Shown: positions 8,644 through 17,987, numbered from the stretch's first letter. The stretch: 64,000 nt of DNA from Streptococcus ruminantium (GCF_003609975.1 NZ_AP018400.1:1314501-1378500), one strand, 5' to 3'. Program-made: numbers and translations. Notes: generated from the letters alone by a model not told the origin.

Positions 8644-8702
8644 CTCAAATGATTTTTATACTCTCTTATTCCAATTATAATCCCTATCAAAATACTTGTC
8701 AA
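8644..8702 (-). promoter_or_regulatory. CRISPR leader with consensus promoter
   Basis: On the minus strand TTGACA (8702-8697) and TATAAT (8679-8674) are separated by exactly 17 bp, a perfect housekeeping promoter. The start site would fall near 8667, about 24 nt before the first repeat. The -35 box begins 3 nt after the csn2 stop codon, so the whole leader fits into 60 bp. The leader ends with ATTTGAG at 8650-8644. Confidence 0.85.
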
Positions 8703-8704
8703 CT

Positions 8705-9751
8705 TTAGGTATTAAGATAATTTTCTTCCAAGACAGACAAGGAATATTTCTCAAATTTTGGCTTTGTATCATACTGATAAAGGGTATTTATGATCTTTAA
8801 CGTCAGTAGATCTCTATATGACAGACTAACCACTTCGCTTATCTCAGAGCAAAACAAATAGGAACTAACTTTTCGCAGAGAAGTCAAAAACTCTTGTTTG
8901 TCTAATGGATTATTGGAAGGATAAGAGACCTTATAGCGCTCATATAGAAATTCAAGTGCTGGATAATGCTCAATTTGATCTGCTAAAATATTCACCGTTT
9001 CAATCGTGCTTTCATTTAAGTATAGATATCCCTCTTGAGAAGGAAATATCATAACATGAAAATATGGATATTTTCGACAGAGCACTTCTAAGTGTTGAGC
9101 GATTCTTGTAAAAGAAGAATAGCCCAAATAATCATCCATATTTTTGAAAACAAGTAATATCGGCTTAGTTTGTTTCTCAAGTAAATAATCCATCATTTGT
9201 AGTAGAAACCATAACTTATTTTCATTAGGAACAAACTCAAAAGCAATTGAATCAAACTTCTTCTTAAAGTAGGGTACCAATTGTTTTGTCACTATTTGTT
9301 CAGGAGTAACGTCCATATTTCCAACTTCGTAACAAGTATCATCAATGACTAAATCAATATTTGCACTTACTTTTTGAGCAGTTTTTTGTAAATGATGGTT
9401 GATCGTTTCTAGTTCTTCCATTATCTCAATACATTGTATTTTAGAAGAAAGGTAAGAAAAACCAATTGTCCCCTTCTTGTAAGACATCTGCTCTACAATA
9501 TCTCTCACATCTGAAATAGAAATGATTTGAAATGCATTTCGCTTCAAAACAGTCTCATCTAAAAAAATTTCAGGCTCAGCTTGTTGAAAAAGAGTTAAAT
9601 CTTCCTCTCTATATTTTTTGCCATCAAGATACCAAATGAGTAACTGCCAGATATAATATTTTAATTCTTGATTTTGACCGACAATCTGAGTAAACTGACC
9701 AAAATGAATTGGAATCCTACCAAGGGTATGATGAGTAAAAAACAAATTCAT
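8705..9751 (-). CDS. csn2: CRISPR adaptation protein Csn2, long form
   Basis: This 348-residue protein belongs by context and length to the long Csn2 group found with S. thermophilus CRISPR1 (about 350 residues, against about 220 in S. pyogenes). In II-A systems Csn2 forms a ring that binds DNA ends and is needed for spacer uptake with Cas1, Cas2 and Cas9. The sequence starts MNLFFTHHTLGRIPI; a degenerate ATPase-like core contains LVFKNMDDYLG near residue 200. It overlaps cas2 by 4 bp and the CRISPR promoter starts right after its stop codon. The assignment rests on gene order more than on motifs. Confidence 0.88.
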   Translation of the reverse strand: MNLFFTHHTLGRIPIHFGQFTQIVGQNQELKYYIWQLLIWYLDGKKYREEDLTLFQQAEPEIFLDETVLKRNAFQIISISDVRDIVEQMSYKKGTIGFSYLSSKIQCIEIMEELETINHHLQKTAQKVSANIDLVIDDTCYEVGNMDVTPEQIVTKQLVPYFKKKFDSIAFEFVPNENKLWFLLQMMDYLLEKQTKPILLVFKNMDDYLGYSSFTRIAQHLEVLCRKYPYFHVMIFPSQEGYLYLNESTIETVNILADQIEHYPALEFLYERYKVSYPSNNPLDKQEFLTSLRKVSSYLFCSEISEVVSLSYRDLLTLKIINTLYQYDTKPKFEKYSLSVLEENYLNT

Positions 9752-10071
9752 ATAATCACCAACTTTTTATCACTGACAGTTTCTTCTTGTTTTGTTTTAC
9801 CACCTACTATCAATACCATCTCTGAAAATTGCTTTTCTGTAACAGCTAATAATCTGACATTTCCAGCAGGCAAATAACTTTGTTGTAATTTCTTATAAAA
9901 TTTACTTGCAAAACTTCTATTGGGACAAGTCCGATAGTATACGGAAAATTGTAACATTTCAAAGCCGTTCGCAATCAATTCTTTCCGAAACAAACGATAT
10001 TGTCTCTTCTCTTGAGCAGTTTCCATCGGTAAATCAAAAAAGCATAATAGTCTCATTGCATCGTACCTCAT
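9748..10071 (-). CDS. cas2: CRISPR-associated endonuclease Cas2
   Basis: This 107-residue protein has the ferredoxin-like Cas2 pattern: a first strand MRLLCFFDLP with the conserved Asp at residue 13, then FRKELIANGFEMLQFSVYYR. Cas2 dimers bridge two Cas1 dimers in the spacer-integration complex. It overlaps cas1 and csn2 by 4 bp each (ATGA), so the three adaptation genes are translationally coupled. Confidence 0.95.
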   Translation of the reverse strand: MRYDAMRLLCFFDLPMETAQEKRQYRLFRKELIANGFEMLQFSVYYRTCPNRSFASKFYKKLQQSYLPAGNVRLLAVTEKQFSEMVLIVGGKTKQEETVSDKKLVII

Positions 10072-10982
10072 GACTTCTCCATTTCTAAACTTGAAACAAT
10101 AGGACAGAAAAATTGATTGGTCTCTTTATCTTCGATACAGCGAATAAATCCTTTGACAAATTTGTCCATCGCTACCGTAACGCTACAATTTTCTTTCCCA
10201 TATCTCACTTTAGCATTTAATAAATTTGTCAACTCCAAACGATGCTCATAAGTCAAAAAATCTGCTTCTTTTAAATGATAATATACCCACACATCAACAA
10301 TTTGCCTAAAAGGCTCCATTAAATCATCGACTAAATTAAACTGATTGTATTCGTTTTTATGAAAAATACCAATTAAAGCATTTAAGCCATAATCTGCAAC
10401 GATTCGAGCCAGTTGAGCTCTGAAGATAGCATAACCATAATTCAAACCAGCATTGATTGTATCTGTTTCTTGTTGGGTGAGACGAACAAATTTTTTCCCA
10501 AACAATTCATTAAAATAAACTTTGGCTGCATGTCCCTCTCGATTCGTTTTATCTCCAAGCTCAATGTGATCTCTATAATCTGCTAATAATTGAATTGTTC
10601 CCAAATCTTTCTCTAACATCGCTAGAACGTCCTGTTGATTCCCTATTTTGAAATAGGTTATAATCTGCCATAACCTATCCTTCTGTTGCTGGGACCAGGC
10701 TAATTGAGCCTGTAATTTTTTATAGGCTCTAAAATGTCCATTCTGTGAATGATAAATACCTGTAGGCAAATGTTGGTTATCACAGACTATCAGAGCAATA
10801 TTATACTTGCTGAGTGTACTCAATAGGCGCAGTGTAACAACTGTATCACCTCCTTCAGCAACAATAATTGAAATATCACTTAATGGAACTGTAAACTCTT
10901 CTCCCTGTTTTTTTATAACTAGATTATCTAACTTTAAACGCATTTTTTCACTCTGATGAATATGTACAATTCTCCAAGTCAT
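10068..10982 (-). CDS. cas1: CRISPR-associated integrase Cas1
   Basis: This 304-residue protein is a type II Cas1. It has the N-terminal beta domain (TWRIVHIHQSEKMRLKL) and the helical catalytic domain with the stretch GIFHKNEYNQFNLVDDLMEP that carries the conserved His and acidic residues. It integrates new spacers at the leader end of the array. The ATG has a strong AGGAGGT site. The coding start lies about 20 nt after the tracrRNA terminator, so cas1 is read either by read-through from cas9 or from a promoter I do not see. Confidence 0.95.
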   Translation of the reverse strand: MTWRIVHIHQSEKMRLKLDNLVIKKQGEEFTVPLSDISIIVAEGGDTVVTLRLLSTLSKYNIALIVCDNQHLPTGIYHSQNGHFRAYKKLQAQLAWSQQQKDRLWQIITYFKIGNQQDVLAMLEKDLGTIQLLADYRDHIELGDKTNREGHAAKVYFNELFGKKFVRLTQQETDTINAGLNYGYAIFRAQLARIVADYGLNALIGIFHKNEYNQFNLVDDLMEPFRQIVDVWVYYHLKEADFLTYEHRLELTNLLNAKVRYGKENCSVTVAMDKFVKGFIRCIEDKETNQFFCPIVSSLEMEKS

Positions 10983-11000
10983 TTTTACCTCCTATTGCAT

Positions 11001-11102
11001 AACGAAAAGCACCCCATACGAAATGGGGTGCTTGATTTCGGCATGAAGCCTTATCTTTGTAGGCTCAGCAAGATTTAAGTAACAGTGTAAGGCGTCCCTT
11101 AC
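11001..11102 (-). ncRNA. tracrRNA of the type II-A system
   Basis: On the minus strand the anti-repeat (11090-11068) contains ACTGTTACTTAAATCTT, which pairs with the crRNA repeat AAGATTTAAGTAACAGT. It is followed by CTACAAAGATAAGGCTTCA and TGCCGAAATCAA, as in the S. thermophilus CRISPR1 tracrRNA, and then by an 11-bp terminator stem (AAGCACCCCAT/ATGGGGTGCTT, 11033-11007) and TTTT. The RNA lies between cas9 and cas1 on the same strand. The start is inferred from a promoter at 11137-11109; the RNA is about 100 nt. Confidence 0.92.
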
Positions 11103-11108
11103 ACTCTA

Positions 11109-11137
11109 AGTTTACACTTTTTACTTAAAAAATGCAA
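11109..11137 (-). promoter_or_regulatory. Probable tracrRNA promoter
   Basis: TTGCAT (11137-11132) and TAAACT (11114-11109) are spaced by 17 bp, just after the cas9 stop codon (11146). The start site would be near 11102, so the transcript opens with the hairpin GTGTAAGG/CCTTACAC that overlaps the 5' end of the anti-repeat region. Confidence 0.6.
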
Positions 11138-11145
11138 CCCCTTTT

Positions 11146-14100
11146 TTACTTATTTTTAAAATTTAACTGAGGTTGATCTCCCTCTTGTTTTATAAAGTAT
11201 TTAAACCCCAATACATCTGTTCGAATCTTGTAAAGAGATATATCTGATTTGTTAAGTCCCTTTATACATTGACCACTTTTAGCAACTGTTCCTAAAATTG
11301 GTAGCAACTGTTCGTCTGCACAAAATTTACTCTTTTCAAATGGTTTTAATTCCATATAGTGTTTATTAGTATCATTTTTTGAAGAAAAACGAAATATTTT
11401 GTCAGTACCATTTCTTATATCCTTAATAAATAGCAAATCCTGTTTGTAAAGAGTAAACTTAAACTTAGAACACTTGTCAACTCCTTCTTCTTTTTTTAAT
11501 GAATCATATTTTTTCTGACTTATACCATATTCTCCTGTACCTTTTTTAAAAGATAAATCAGAATATTTAAGACCTAACAGCTCATATTTTCCACTCTCAA
11601 GATTAAAGTAAACATCCGTTCTCCAAGGTTTTAGTGACTGCAATACAACCGCATTGCGACTATTTTCAGGAGTGATATTGATATGATTTCCAAGTTTATT
11701 ATCATAATACTTCAAAGATTTTATTGCTGGTCCATTTCCTTTTCGACTGTATTTCTTGATATAGCCATTTTCCTTGTAATACCGCTCAAATGGATTTCCT
11801 ACTTCCTTACCCTTATCATCAAATTCTCGATAATCACGTAAAATAATCTCAATAACTTTTTCCCAAGTGTCAGGATCTTTTTGATACATTAGGAAGGATG
11901 TTTTATCTTTATGATAGCGTCTTGAAAAAGCCTCATATCCAGCCTGCGTATAAATATCCTTGATTTTTCCAAGAACGTAGGTCTCCTCTACTTTATCTTT
12001 TCCAAGCTGAGCTTTACGGGTTGCATAGATTGTCGCATCAGAAAGTTTACGATTCACTTTTGAATCTATTTGATAAGAGAACAAAATCTCATCTTCAAAA
12101 CCTGGACTAGAAATTGTACGTACAAACCCTTGATAAGGTGGTTGATAAACAAGTTCTTTGTATTGTTCATCCGTCAACTCTAATATTTCACCGGTTTCTA
12201 AATCAATTTGTTGTCCCTTTTGGTAATCTATAAGAAGAGGATTTTCCTGTTTCTTCCAAAGCTTTAACTGACTAGACGCTGCAATAATCAATGCATCTAT
12301 AGCATGATGATGATAGGTTTCTCGCGTCTTTTCAATTCCCCATTTTCGGCGCAATTGCGAAGTGAATTGCCCTCGAACAACTGAAACCTTAGTTGATTTT
12401 CCTGAAGTTTTATAATAGTCTTGCAAAGCATTTAATATGACTCTGGAAGCGTAGCGAGTATCTACTAAATTACGTTGAATAAACTTGCTCTTTACTTCAA
12501 AAACATCAATATCTTCCTCAAATATCAGGTATTCACGTTTCTTCTTCCCAAGCCCTCTACACTTATTGACATAATCCTTGAACTCACGATAGGACCATGC
12601 TGCTGTCGTACTTTGAAGATAGCGATAAGGCGTCCGTTGCCCTTTTTCTTGATTGGCTGTTGCAAGAACTAAAACCTTATTTGATAAACTATCATCAAAA
12701 GTGAGAGAAAGCGGCAGAATGTGATCAATTTCATACTGATTCTGGTTGTGTATCAAATCATGTATTGAAATTGGTTGTCCCGTATAAATACATCTTTCTC
12801 CCTGCTGATACCACAATCGAATTTTTGTTGCAAGCTGCTTGTGTCCATGATAGAGATGATCTGGCAATTCTTTACCGTTACAGTAAAGCTCTGCAGCTCT
12901 TTTTATGGAATCTACTTTCTCTTTTGCATTTGCTTTTTGCCCATCTGCAATGCGTTTCTTTTCCTCATCTTCATTGCGATCACGAGGCATTTCTATCACA
13001 ATTTGATCAAATTCACCCCACTTTTTCGTAGCTGCATTGATAATCTTAATCGTCTGACGAATAGACTTGGCGACAACCGGGTTATAAATTTCTTCCACCA
13101 CTTCATCAACCTTGATAGTGTTGGTATTTCCTTTTTCTTCATCATTCTTCTGAAACTTGCCTAGTCGAGTCAGAATTGTCATCTGCTCCTCAGATGTAGC
13201 ATACAACTCTGGAATGAGTTCCAGCATCATTTTTTGAGAAAGACTGTGCCAACCTCTTGCAAATAATTGACTTTTTGCTTTTCGGAAACTTGCCAACTCC
13301 TTAACTTGTTCATGATTGAATAAGTCTGGTAGTTGTCTATCTAACGCTTCTTGAATTCCTTCAAAATCTGTATTAAGAGTCAATATATCTGCCAGTACAT
13401 CTAATTGCTCACGTGATAAGTCTTCAATATCTACCAGTGGTACAAGTCCCTTCATTGCTCGAAAAACTTCAAATGTATGCATATCTGGCTTATCTTTATT
13501 ATCTAAACGATAGCCTTTTATGTCATCAACCTCACAGCCAACGAGCTTTGCTACCTGTTGCAATACTTTCTTTGCACCTAATGTAGTAGTATGTTTTGCA
13601 TACTCAACTAAACATTCCTTCTGATCCTGACTTAATTTTTTAGTCTCAGTGGGAACGGTTAAATTATTTAAATCATTTAAAAAATTGAATTCCTGTGCCG
13701 TATAAGAAGCCTTTGAGGAACGGTATTGGTCTTCATAAAAGGTACATTTTCCAATCAAAATACCAAATAAATTTTCCAAAGTTGTTCCATCTGTTCGATA
13801 AACACCATAATCTGTCCTAGATTTTTCATTTCCTGGTCCAATATAATATTTTCTCTTTCCAGTAAGTAAATGAAGCATGTTATCACAGAAATCGTCTGAA
13901 ATAAAAGTGTGGTATGCCTTCTGACATTCTAAAATTTGTTTGACTTCTTTTGCATAATCAGAAGTAGAAAATACATTGATAATTTGTTGCGGCTGCCCTT
14001 CATCATCTATTATTGTGAAGTTTCCACGTAGCTGACCGTATTTCTCCAAACGGTCCAACTGAATCTCCCCTGGCGTCTTATTATCTAGCAACTTTCTATT

Positions 14101-14520
14101 TCTCTCAATAGCTTTTGCGTAGTCTGTTTGCCCAGCTTCACTATCTGCTTCTGCATCATCTAGGTAGGAAATTCCTCTACGTTTCATGATATTTTTTAGT
14201 GCGACATACAATTCATCAACTGTCAATTTTGGGGAAAGTCCCTTTACACGGAGAATATAAGGATTTTCGGACGATAATTCTCCCTTCAACTCCACTTGGT
14301 AAGTCGCAAATAAATCTTCCAATCTTTTTATTCTATGTTTCTTCCTCCTCACTAGGCGACGGCTTTTACGAAAATCTCTCCGCTCTGCATTATTAGCTGC
14401 ATTTGCTGAAGGAAAAATCCGAGAGCTAGCATGAACAACTTCTCCAGTCTGTGCCTCAATGATTCCAACCCCAACAGAAGCTATACCAATATCTAATCCT
14501 AAAATTTTACCGTTTGACAT
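11146..14520 (-). CDS. cas9: CRISPR-associated endonuclease Cas9 (type II-A, St1-like)
   Basis: This 1124-residue protein cuts DNA matched by a crRNA-tracrRNA guide. RuvC-I is at residues 5-15 with Asp10 (LGLDIGIASVG); the Arg-rich bridge helix is at 47-66; RuvC-II has Glu510 (IVIEMPRD); the HNH domain has the catalytic pair Asp599-His600 (YEIDHILPLS); RuvC-III has His739 and Asp742 (HHHAIDAL). The C-terminal 300 residues are the PAM-reading part. Size and catalytic positions almost equal those of S. thermophilus CRISPR1 Cas9 (1121 residues), and repeat and tracrRNA agree. The active sites are intact. The ATG follows AGGTAGGTG. The PAM cannot be read from this window. Confidence 0.97.
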   Translation of the reverse strand: MSNGKILGLDIGIASVGVGIIEAQTGEVVHASSRIFPSANAANNAERRDFRKSRRLVRRKKHRIKRLEDLFATYQVELKGELSSENPYILRVKGLSPKLTVDELYVALKNIMKRRGISYLDDAEADSEAGQTDYAKAIERNRKLLDNKTPGEIQLDRLEKYGQLRGNFTIIDDEGQPQQIINVFSTSDYAKEVKQILECQKAYHTFISDDFCDNMLHLLTGKRKYYIGPGNEKSRTDYGVYRTDGTTLENLFGILIGKCTFYEDQYRSSKASYTAQEFNFLNDLNNLTVPTETKKLSQDQKECLVEYAKHTTTLGAKKVLQQVAKLVGCEVDDIKGYRLDNKDKPDMHTFEVFRAMKGLVPLVDIEDLSREQLDVLADILTLNTDFEGIQEALDRQLPDLFNHEQVKELASFRKAKSQLFARGWHSLSQKMMLELIPELYATSEEQMTILTRLGKFQKNDEEKGNTNTIKVDEVVEEIYNPVVAKSIRQTIKIINAATKKWGEFDQIVIEMPRDRNEDEEKKRIADGQKANAKEKVDSIKRAAELYCNGKELPDHLYHGHKQLATKIRLWYQQGERCIYTGQPISIHDLIHNQNQYEIDHILPLSLTFDDSLSNKVLVLATANQEKGQRTPYRYLQSTTAAWSYREFKDYVNKCRGLGKKKREYLIFEEDIDVFEVKSKFIQRNLVDTRYASRVILNALQDYYKTSGKSTKVSVVRGQFTSQLRRKWGIEKTRETYHHHAIDALIIAASSQLKLWKKQENPLLIDYQKGQQIDLETGEILELTDEQYKELVYQPPYQGFVRTISSPGFEDEILFSYQIDSKVNRKLSDATIYATRKAQLGKDKVEETYVLGKIKDIYTQAGYEAFSRRYHKDKTSFLMYQKDPDTWEKVIEIILRDYREFDDKGKEVGNPFERYYKENGYIKKYSRKGNGPAIKSLKYYDNKLGNHINITPENSRNAVVLQSLKPWRTDVYFNLESGKYELLGLKYSDLSFKKGTGEYGISQKKYDSLKKEEGVDKCSKFKFTLYKQDLLFIKDIRNGTDKIFRFSSKNDTNKHYMELKPFEKSKFCADEQLLPILGTVAKSGQCIKGLNKSDISLYKIRTDVLGFKYFIKQEGDQPQLNFKNK

Positions 14521-14676
14521 ATAGCACCTACCTTCTTTTTGTATATCTCATAATTATTTTACAACTTTTATAGAGTATTTTCGATATCTATATTAGGTTT
14601 TTTATCTCTCAGAGGTGATTTTTTTTGCCTTCCATGTTAAACTATAAATGCTATATCAACTAGAAAGAACCAACCT

Positions 14677-16053
14677 ATGATGATTACCAAAGAATTTGAT
14701 ACTATCGCTGCTATTTCTACCCCACTAGGTGAGGGAGCCATCGGTATTGTTCGCCTGTCTGGAACAGATGCTTTTACGATTGCAAGCAAGGTTTTTAAAG
14801 GTAAGGATCTGGCGACAGTTCCTAGCCACACGTTAAACTATGGGCATATTATTGATCCAGCCAATGGTCAGGTACTAGACGAAGTTATGCTTGGAGTCAT
14901 GCGTTCGCCACGTACCTTTACACGTGAAGATGTCATTGAAATCAATACCCATGGTGGAATTGCTATAACAAACGAAATCCTTCAACTCCTCATTCGACAA
15001 GGAGCTAGAATGGCTGAACCGGGTGAATTTACCAAGAGAGCCTTCCTAAATGGTCGAGTTGATTTAACACAAGCAGAAGCTGTCATGGACGTGATTCGAG
15101 CCAAAACTGACAAGGCTATGTACAATGCAGTTCGCCAGTTGGATGGCTCGCTCTCTCAACTTATCAACGATACTCGTCAAGAAATTCTAAATACCTTGGC
15201 TCAAGTCGAGGTGAATATTGACTATCCTGAGTATGATGATGTTGAAGAAGCAACTACAGAGCTAATCCGTGAAAAGACTCTCCAATTCCAGATGCTGTTG
15301 GAGCAACTTCTCAGTACTGCCCGTCGGGGAAAAATTTTACGCGAAGGAATTGCTACTGCTATTATTGGCCGACCCAATGTTGGTAAATCTAGTCTACTCA
15401 ACAATCTCCTGCGCGAAGAAAAAGCCATCGTAACCAATATCGAAGGAACAACGCGTGACATCATCGAGGAATATGTGAATATCAACGGTGTTCCCCTCAA
15501 GCTAATTGACACAGCAGGTATCCGTGAAACAGATGACATTGTTGAACGAATTGGAGTCGAACGTTCCAAAAAAGCCCTTGAAGAAGCCGACCTCATCCTC
15601 CTTGTTCTTAATGCAGCCGAGCCGCTCACCGAGCAAGATAGAAAGCTGTTAGCCATCTCTAACCTAGCTAATCGCATCATTCTGCTCAACAAGACAGATC
15701 TAGAGGAAAAAATCGAAGCAGATCAATTACCAAATGATGTCATTCGCATCTCGGTTTTAAAGAATCAGAATATCACTCAAATCGAAGAAAAAATCAACCA
15801 GCTCTTCTTTGAAAATGCAGGTTTGGTGGAACAAGATGCCACTTATCTATCTAATTCTCGCCACATTTCCCTCATAGAACAGGCTGTTCAAAGCCTACAA
15901 GCTGTCAACGATGGATTAGAGATGGGAATGCCTGTTGACCTACTGCAAGTTGATTTAACCCGTTGTTGGCAAATTTTAGGAGAAATTACAGGTGATGCTG
16001 CTCCGGATGAACTCATCACCCAACTCTTTAGTCAATTCTGCCTCGGAAAATAA
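14677..16053 (+). CDS. mnmE: tRNA-modifying GTPase MnmE
   Basis: This 458-residue protein, with GidA/MnmG, adds the carboxymethylaminomethyl group to U34 of certain tRNAs. It has the folate-binding N-terminal domain ([16 protein letters not shown]), an inserted G domain with GRPNVGKSS near residue 228, DTAG and NKTD, and the C-terminal FCLGK that carries the catalytic Cys. The start has two ATG codons in tandem and no clear Shine-Dalgarno; the second (14680) begins MITKEFDT, the usual start. It is divergent from cas9 and shares a bidirectional terminator with lemA. Confidence 0.95.
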   Translation: MMITKEFDTIAAISTPLGEGAIGIVRLSGTDAFTIASKVFKGKDLATVPSHTLNYGHIIDPANGQVLDEVMLGVMRSPRTFTREDVIEINTHGGIAITNEILQLLIRQGARMAEPGEFTKRAFLNGRVDLTQAEAVMDVIRAKTDKAMYNAVRQLDGSLSQLINDTRQEILNTLAQVEVNIDYPEYDDVEEATTELIREKTLQFQMLLEQLLSTARRGKILREGIATAIIGRPNVGKSSLLNNLLREEKAIVTNIEGTTRDIIEEYVNINGVPLKLIDTAGIRETDDIVERIGVERSKKALEEADLILLVLNAAEPLTEQDRKLLAISNLANRIILLNKTDLEEKIEADQLPNDVIRISVLKNQNITQIEEKINQLFFENAGLVEQDATYLSNSRHISLIEQAVQSLQAVNDGLEMGMPVDLLQVDLTRCWQILGEITGDAAPDELITQLFSQFCLGK

Positions 16054-16177
16054 AAAGTATCACATCACTTTTAATTGATCAATAGCCAATTAAAGCCATT
16101 AGATATTTAAAAAAACAGAGACCGTTAGAAATCATCGAGTAGATCCATTTTCAATAACCAACCTCCCCCATCCATGA

Positions 16178-16210
16178 AAAAATAAGCAAGCCATCAACTT
16201 GCTTATTTTT
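16178..16210. terminator. Bidirectional terminator between mnmE and lemA
   Basis: A 13-bp perfect stem (AAAAATAAGCAAG/CTTGCTTATTTTT) around a 7-nt loop sits between two converging genes and has T-rich ends on both strands. Confidence 0.85.
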
Positions 16211-16236
16211 CTTTTCATCAGCTATCTTAGTTTCCT

Positions 16237-16818
16237 TTATTCCTTATCCCCTAAATCAACACTTGGTACTGTAGTTGTAGCATCATTGCTTGCTTGAAAT
16301 AGTTCAACTTTTTTATAACCAAATATATTGGCATAGATCGAAGTTGGAAAACGTCTGATTTTTTTATTATACGTTGTTGCTACTGCATTATAATCCTTAC
16401 GAGCTACCAAGAGTCGATTTTCTGTCCCTTCAAGCTCAGTAATTAAATTAGATACCTGCTGATTGGCAGTTAGTTGCGGATAGTTTTCCGCCACCACCAA
16501 AAGTCTTGATACAGCGGAATCCAACTGACCTTGAGCCTGATTGTATTCTGCTGATCCCTGTTTACTGGAACCAATTTTGGCCCGAGCATCTGCAATGGCT
16601 ATAAAAATCTTTTCTTCATGTTTCATGGCTCCTTTAACAGCAGAAACCACATTGGGAATCAAATCATACCGCCGTTGCAATTGGGTATTCACATTTGCTT
16701 GGGCATTTTCTACCTCTGCATAACTATCTACCAGACCATTGTACTGTCCGATCGCTCCCATTCCCAAAAATAGCAAAGCTAAAACTGGAATAAGGATAAT
16801 CAACCATTTTTTATTCAT
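16237..16818 (-). CDS. lemA: LemA family protein
   Basis: This 193-residue protein has an N-terminal membrane segment (KKWLIILIPVLALLFLG), then the helical LemA domain with the signature QLQRRYDLIPNVV and AENYPQLTANQ. The role of LemA proteins is not settled. I placed the start at 16818 because AGAGGG lies 6 nt upstream; the frame is open seven codons further to 16839. It is followed upstream on the same strand by a TPM-domain membrane protein, a pairing that is common in bacteria and suggests they work together at the membrane. Confidence 0.85.
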   Translation of the reverse strand: MNKKWLIILIPVLALLFLGMGAIGQYNGLVDSYAEVENAQANVNTQLQRRYDLIPNVVSAVKGAMKHEEKIFIAIADARAKIGSSKQGSAEYNQAQGQLDSAVSRLLVVAENYPQLTANQQVSNLITELEGTENRLLVARKDYNAVATTYNKKIRRFPTSIYANIFGYKKVELFQASNDATTTVPSVDLGDKE

Positions 16819-16910
16819 TTCAAACCCTCTCATTATCATTCATACATCCGTCAGCTATTGACTTGATTTTGCTAATATGTTTCATACCAAGTGGTGTGTA
16901 CCAAATAGAA

Positions 16911-17690
16911 CTACCAGCCTGAGGAAGCGCCGCCACCGCCACCACCCCCTCCAGACCAGCCTCCTCCGAAGTCAGAGGATGATGAGCTAGAAGAGTGATT
17001 ATTTCTATAATGCTGATGGTCATTTACTAACATCCAAAGGAGACTTCCAGTTCCACCACCACCACGGCCAGATTTATCTATGACAAACAAAATGATGGCC
17101 ACGAAAATGACAACTAGAAAGATGCTAAAGCCATCGCCCTCCGAGCTATTGTGTTTCTCCAAAGCTGCTAGTTGATTTTTAGCGTCACTCGTTCCATAAA
17201 ATCGATCACCGATGGACTGAACAATATAGGACACCCCACCGTTATAATCTTTCTGACGAAAAAATTCCCTAGCATTGTCCAGAATCTTCTTTGCCACAAT
17301 ATCTGGCAAAACTATAGCGGCATTGTCTGATGTCTCTATACGAAATGCCCTATCAGCTATAGCAATAACCAGCAAAATGCCATTGTTTGTCCCAGAAAAT
17401 CCAATCTGCCAACGTCGAAAGGTTTCATTAGCTAAACTTTCAATATCACTTGACAGCTGCTCTTTCATATAGACACCAACCTGCAAGCGTTGTTCGGTTG
17501 CCGCCCAACTTCGATTGAGTTGATCAATCGTTGCGATGGTTTCTGTAGACAGTAGTTTTGTCTCATCAACTACTGTAGTATCAATCGGTTTTTCAGGAAT
17601 CAGATCGGCACTGACCAACTTGGGAGCAAAAGAAAAGCTTATAATCAAGATTATTAAATAACCGATAATATTATTTTTCCATTTTCTCAT
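16911..17690 (-). CDS. TPM-domain membrane protein (YgcG-like)
   Basis: This 259-residue protein has a signal peptide (about residues 1-28, ending KLVSA), an extracellular TPM (TLP18.3/Psb32/MOLO-1) domain at about 40-165, a transmembrane helix (FLVVIFVAIILFVI) and a cytoplasmic-side or exposed tail that ends in a Gly/Ser-rich low-complexity run (GGGWSGGGGGGGGASSGW). I chose ATG at 17690 because AAGGAGGTG lies 5 nt upstream; the frame extends to 17738. It lies 92 bp before lemA on the same strand. Function unknown. Confidence 0.82.
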   Translation of the reverse strand: MRKWKNNIIGYLIILIISFSFAPKLVSADLIPEKPIDTTVVDETKLLSTETIATIDQLNRSWAATEQRLQVGVYMKEQLSSDIESLANETFRRWQIGFSGTNNGILLVIAIADRAFRIETSDNAAIVLPDIVAKKILDNAREFFRQKDYNGGVSYIVQSIGDRFYGTSDAKNQLAALEKHNSSEGDGFSIFLVVIFVAIILFVIDKSGRGGGGTGSLLWMLVNDHQHYRNNHSSSSSSSDFGGGWSGGGGGGGGASSGW

Positions 17691-17956
17691 CAGAACACCT
17701 CCTTCGATGAACAAAGATAAGAAAAAATCTATTAACAATATACATACAATTATATCATATTATTTGTTTTTTAACAACATCTTTACAATTTTTTAAAAGC
17801 AATCTACTCTAGCCCTACCTGCCAGCGATGTAGCAATGGCTAAGTAACAAAGACAGTCTTTTTAATCCAGTTAATCAAAATAATCTAAAACAATGTAAAA
17901 CGTTTGATAAAAAGCCAAAAACCTTTCCTATCAATTCTATAACAATACACAGTTTT

Positions 17957-17980
17957 CAAAAAAGACGGGCGAACCCGTCT
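17957..17980 (-). terminator. Intrinsic terminator of pepV
   Basis: A 7-bp GC-rich perfect stem (AGACGGG/CCCGTCT) with a TTCG loop is followed on the minus strand by six T residues, just beyond the pepV stop. Confidence 0.9.
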
Positions 17981-17987
17981 ATGTCGT

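Noticed and set aside
8454..8702. Second open frame with the same repeated peptide
   Set aside because: Also CRISPR repeats read through the leader; it has no ribosome binding site and covers the promoter.
12475..13164. Several open frames antisense to cas9
   Set aside because: Shadows of the cas9 coding sequence, without ribosome binding sites or recognisable families.
15222..15692. 156-codon frame antisense to mnmE
   Set aside because: Ser/Arg-rich shadow of the mnmE frame.
17820..17860. Possible small terminator (AAAGAC/GTCTTTT)
   Set aside because: Stem is too short and no gene ends nearby on that strand.
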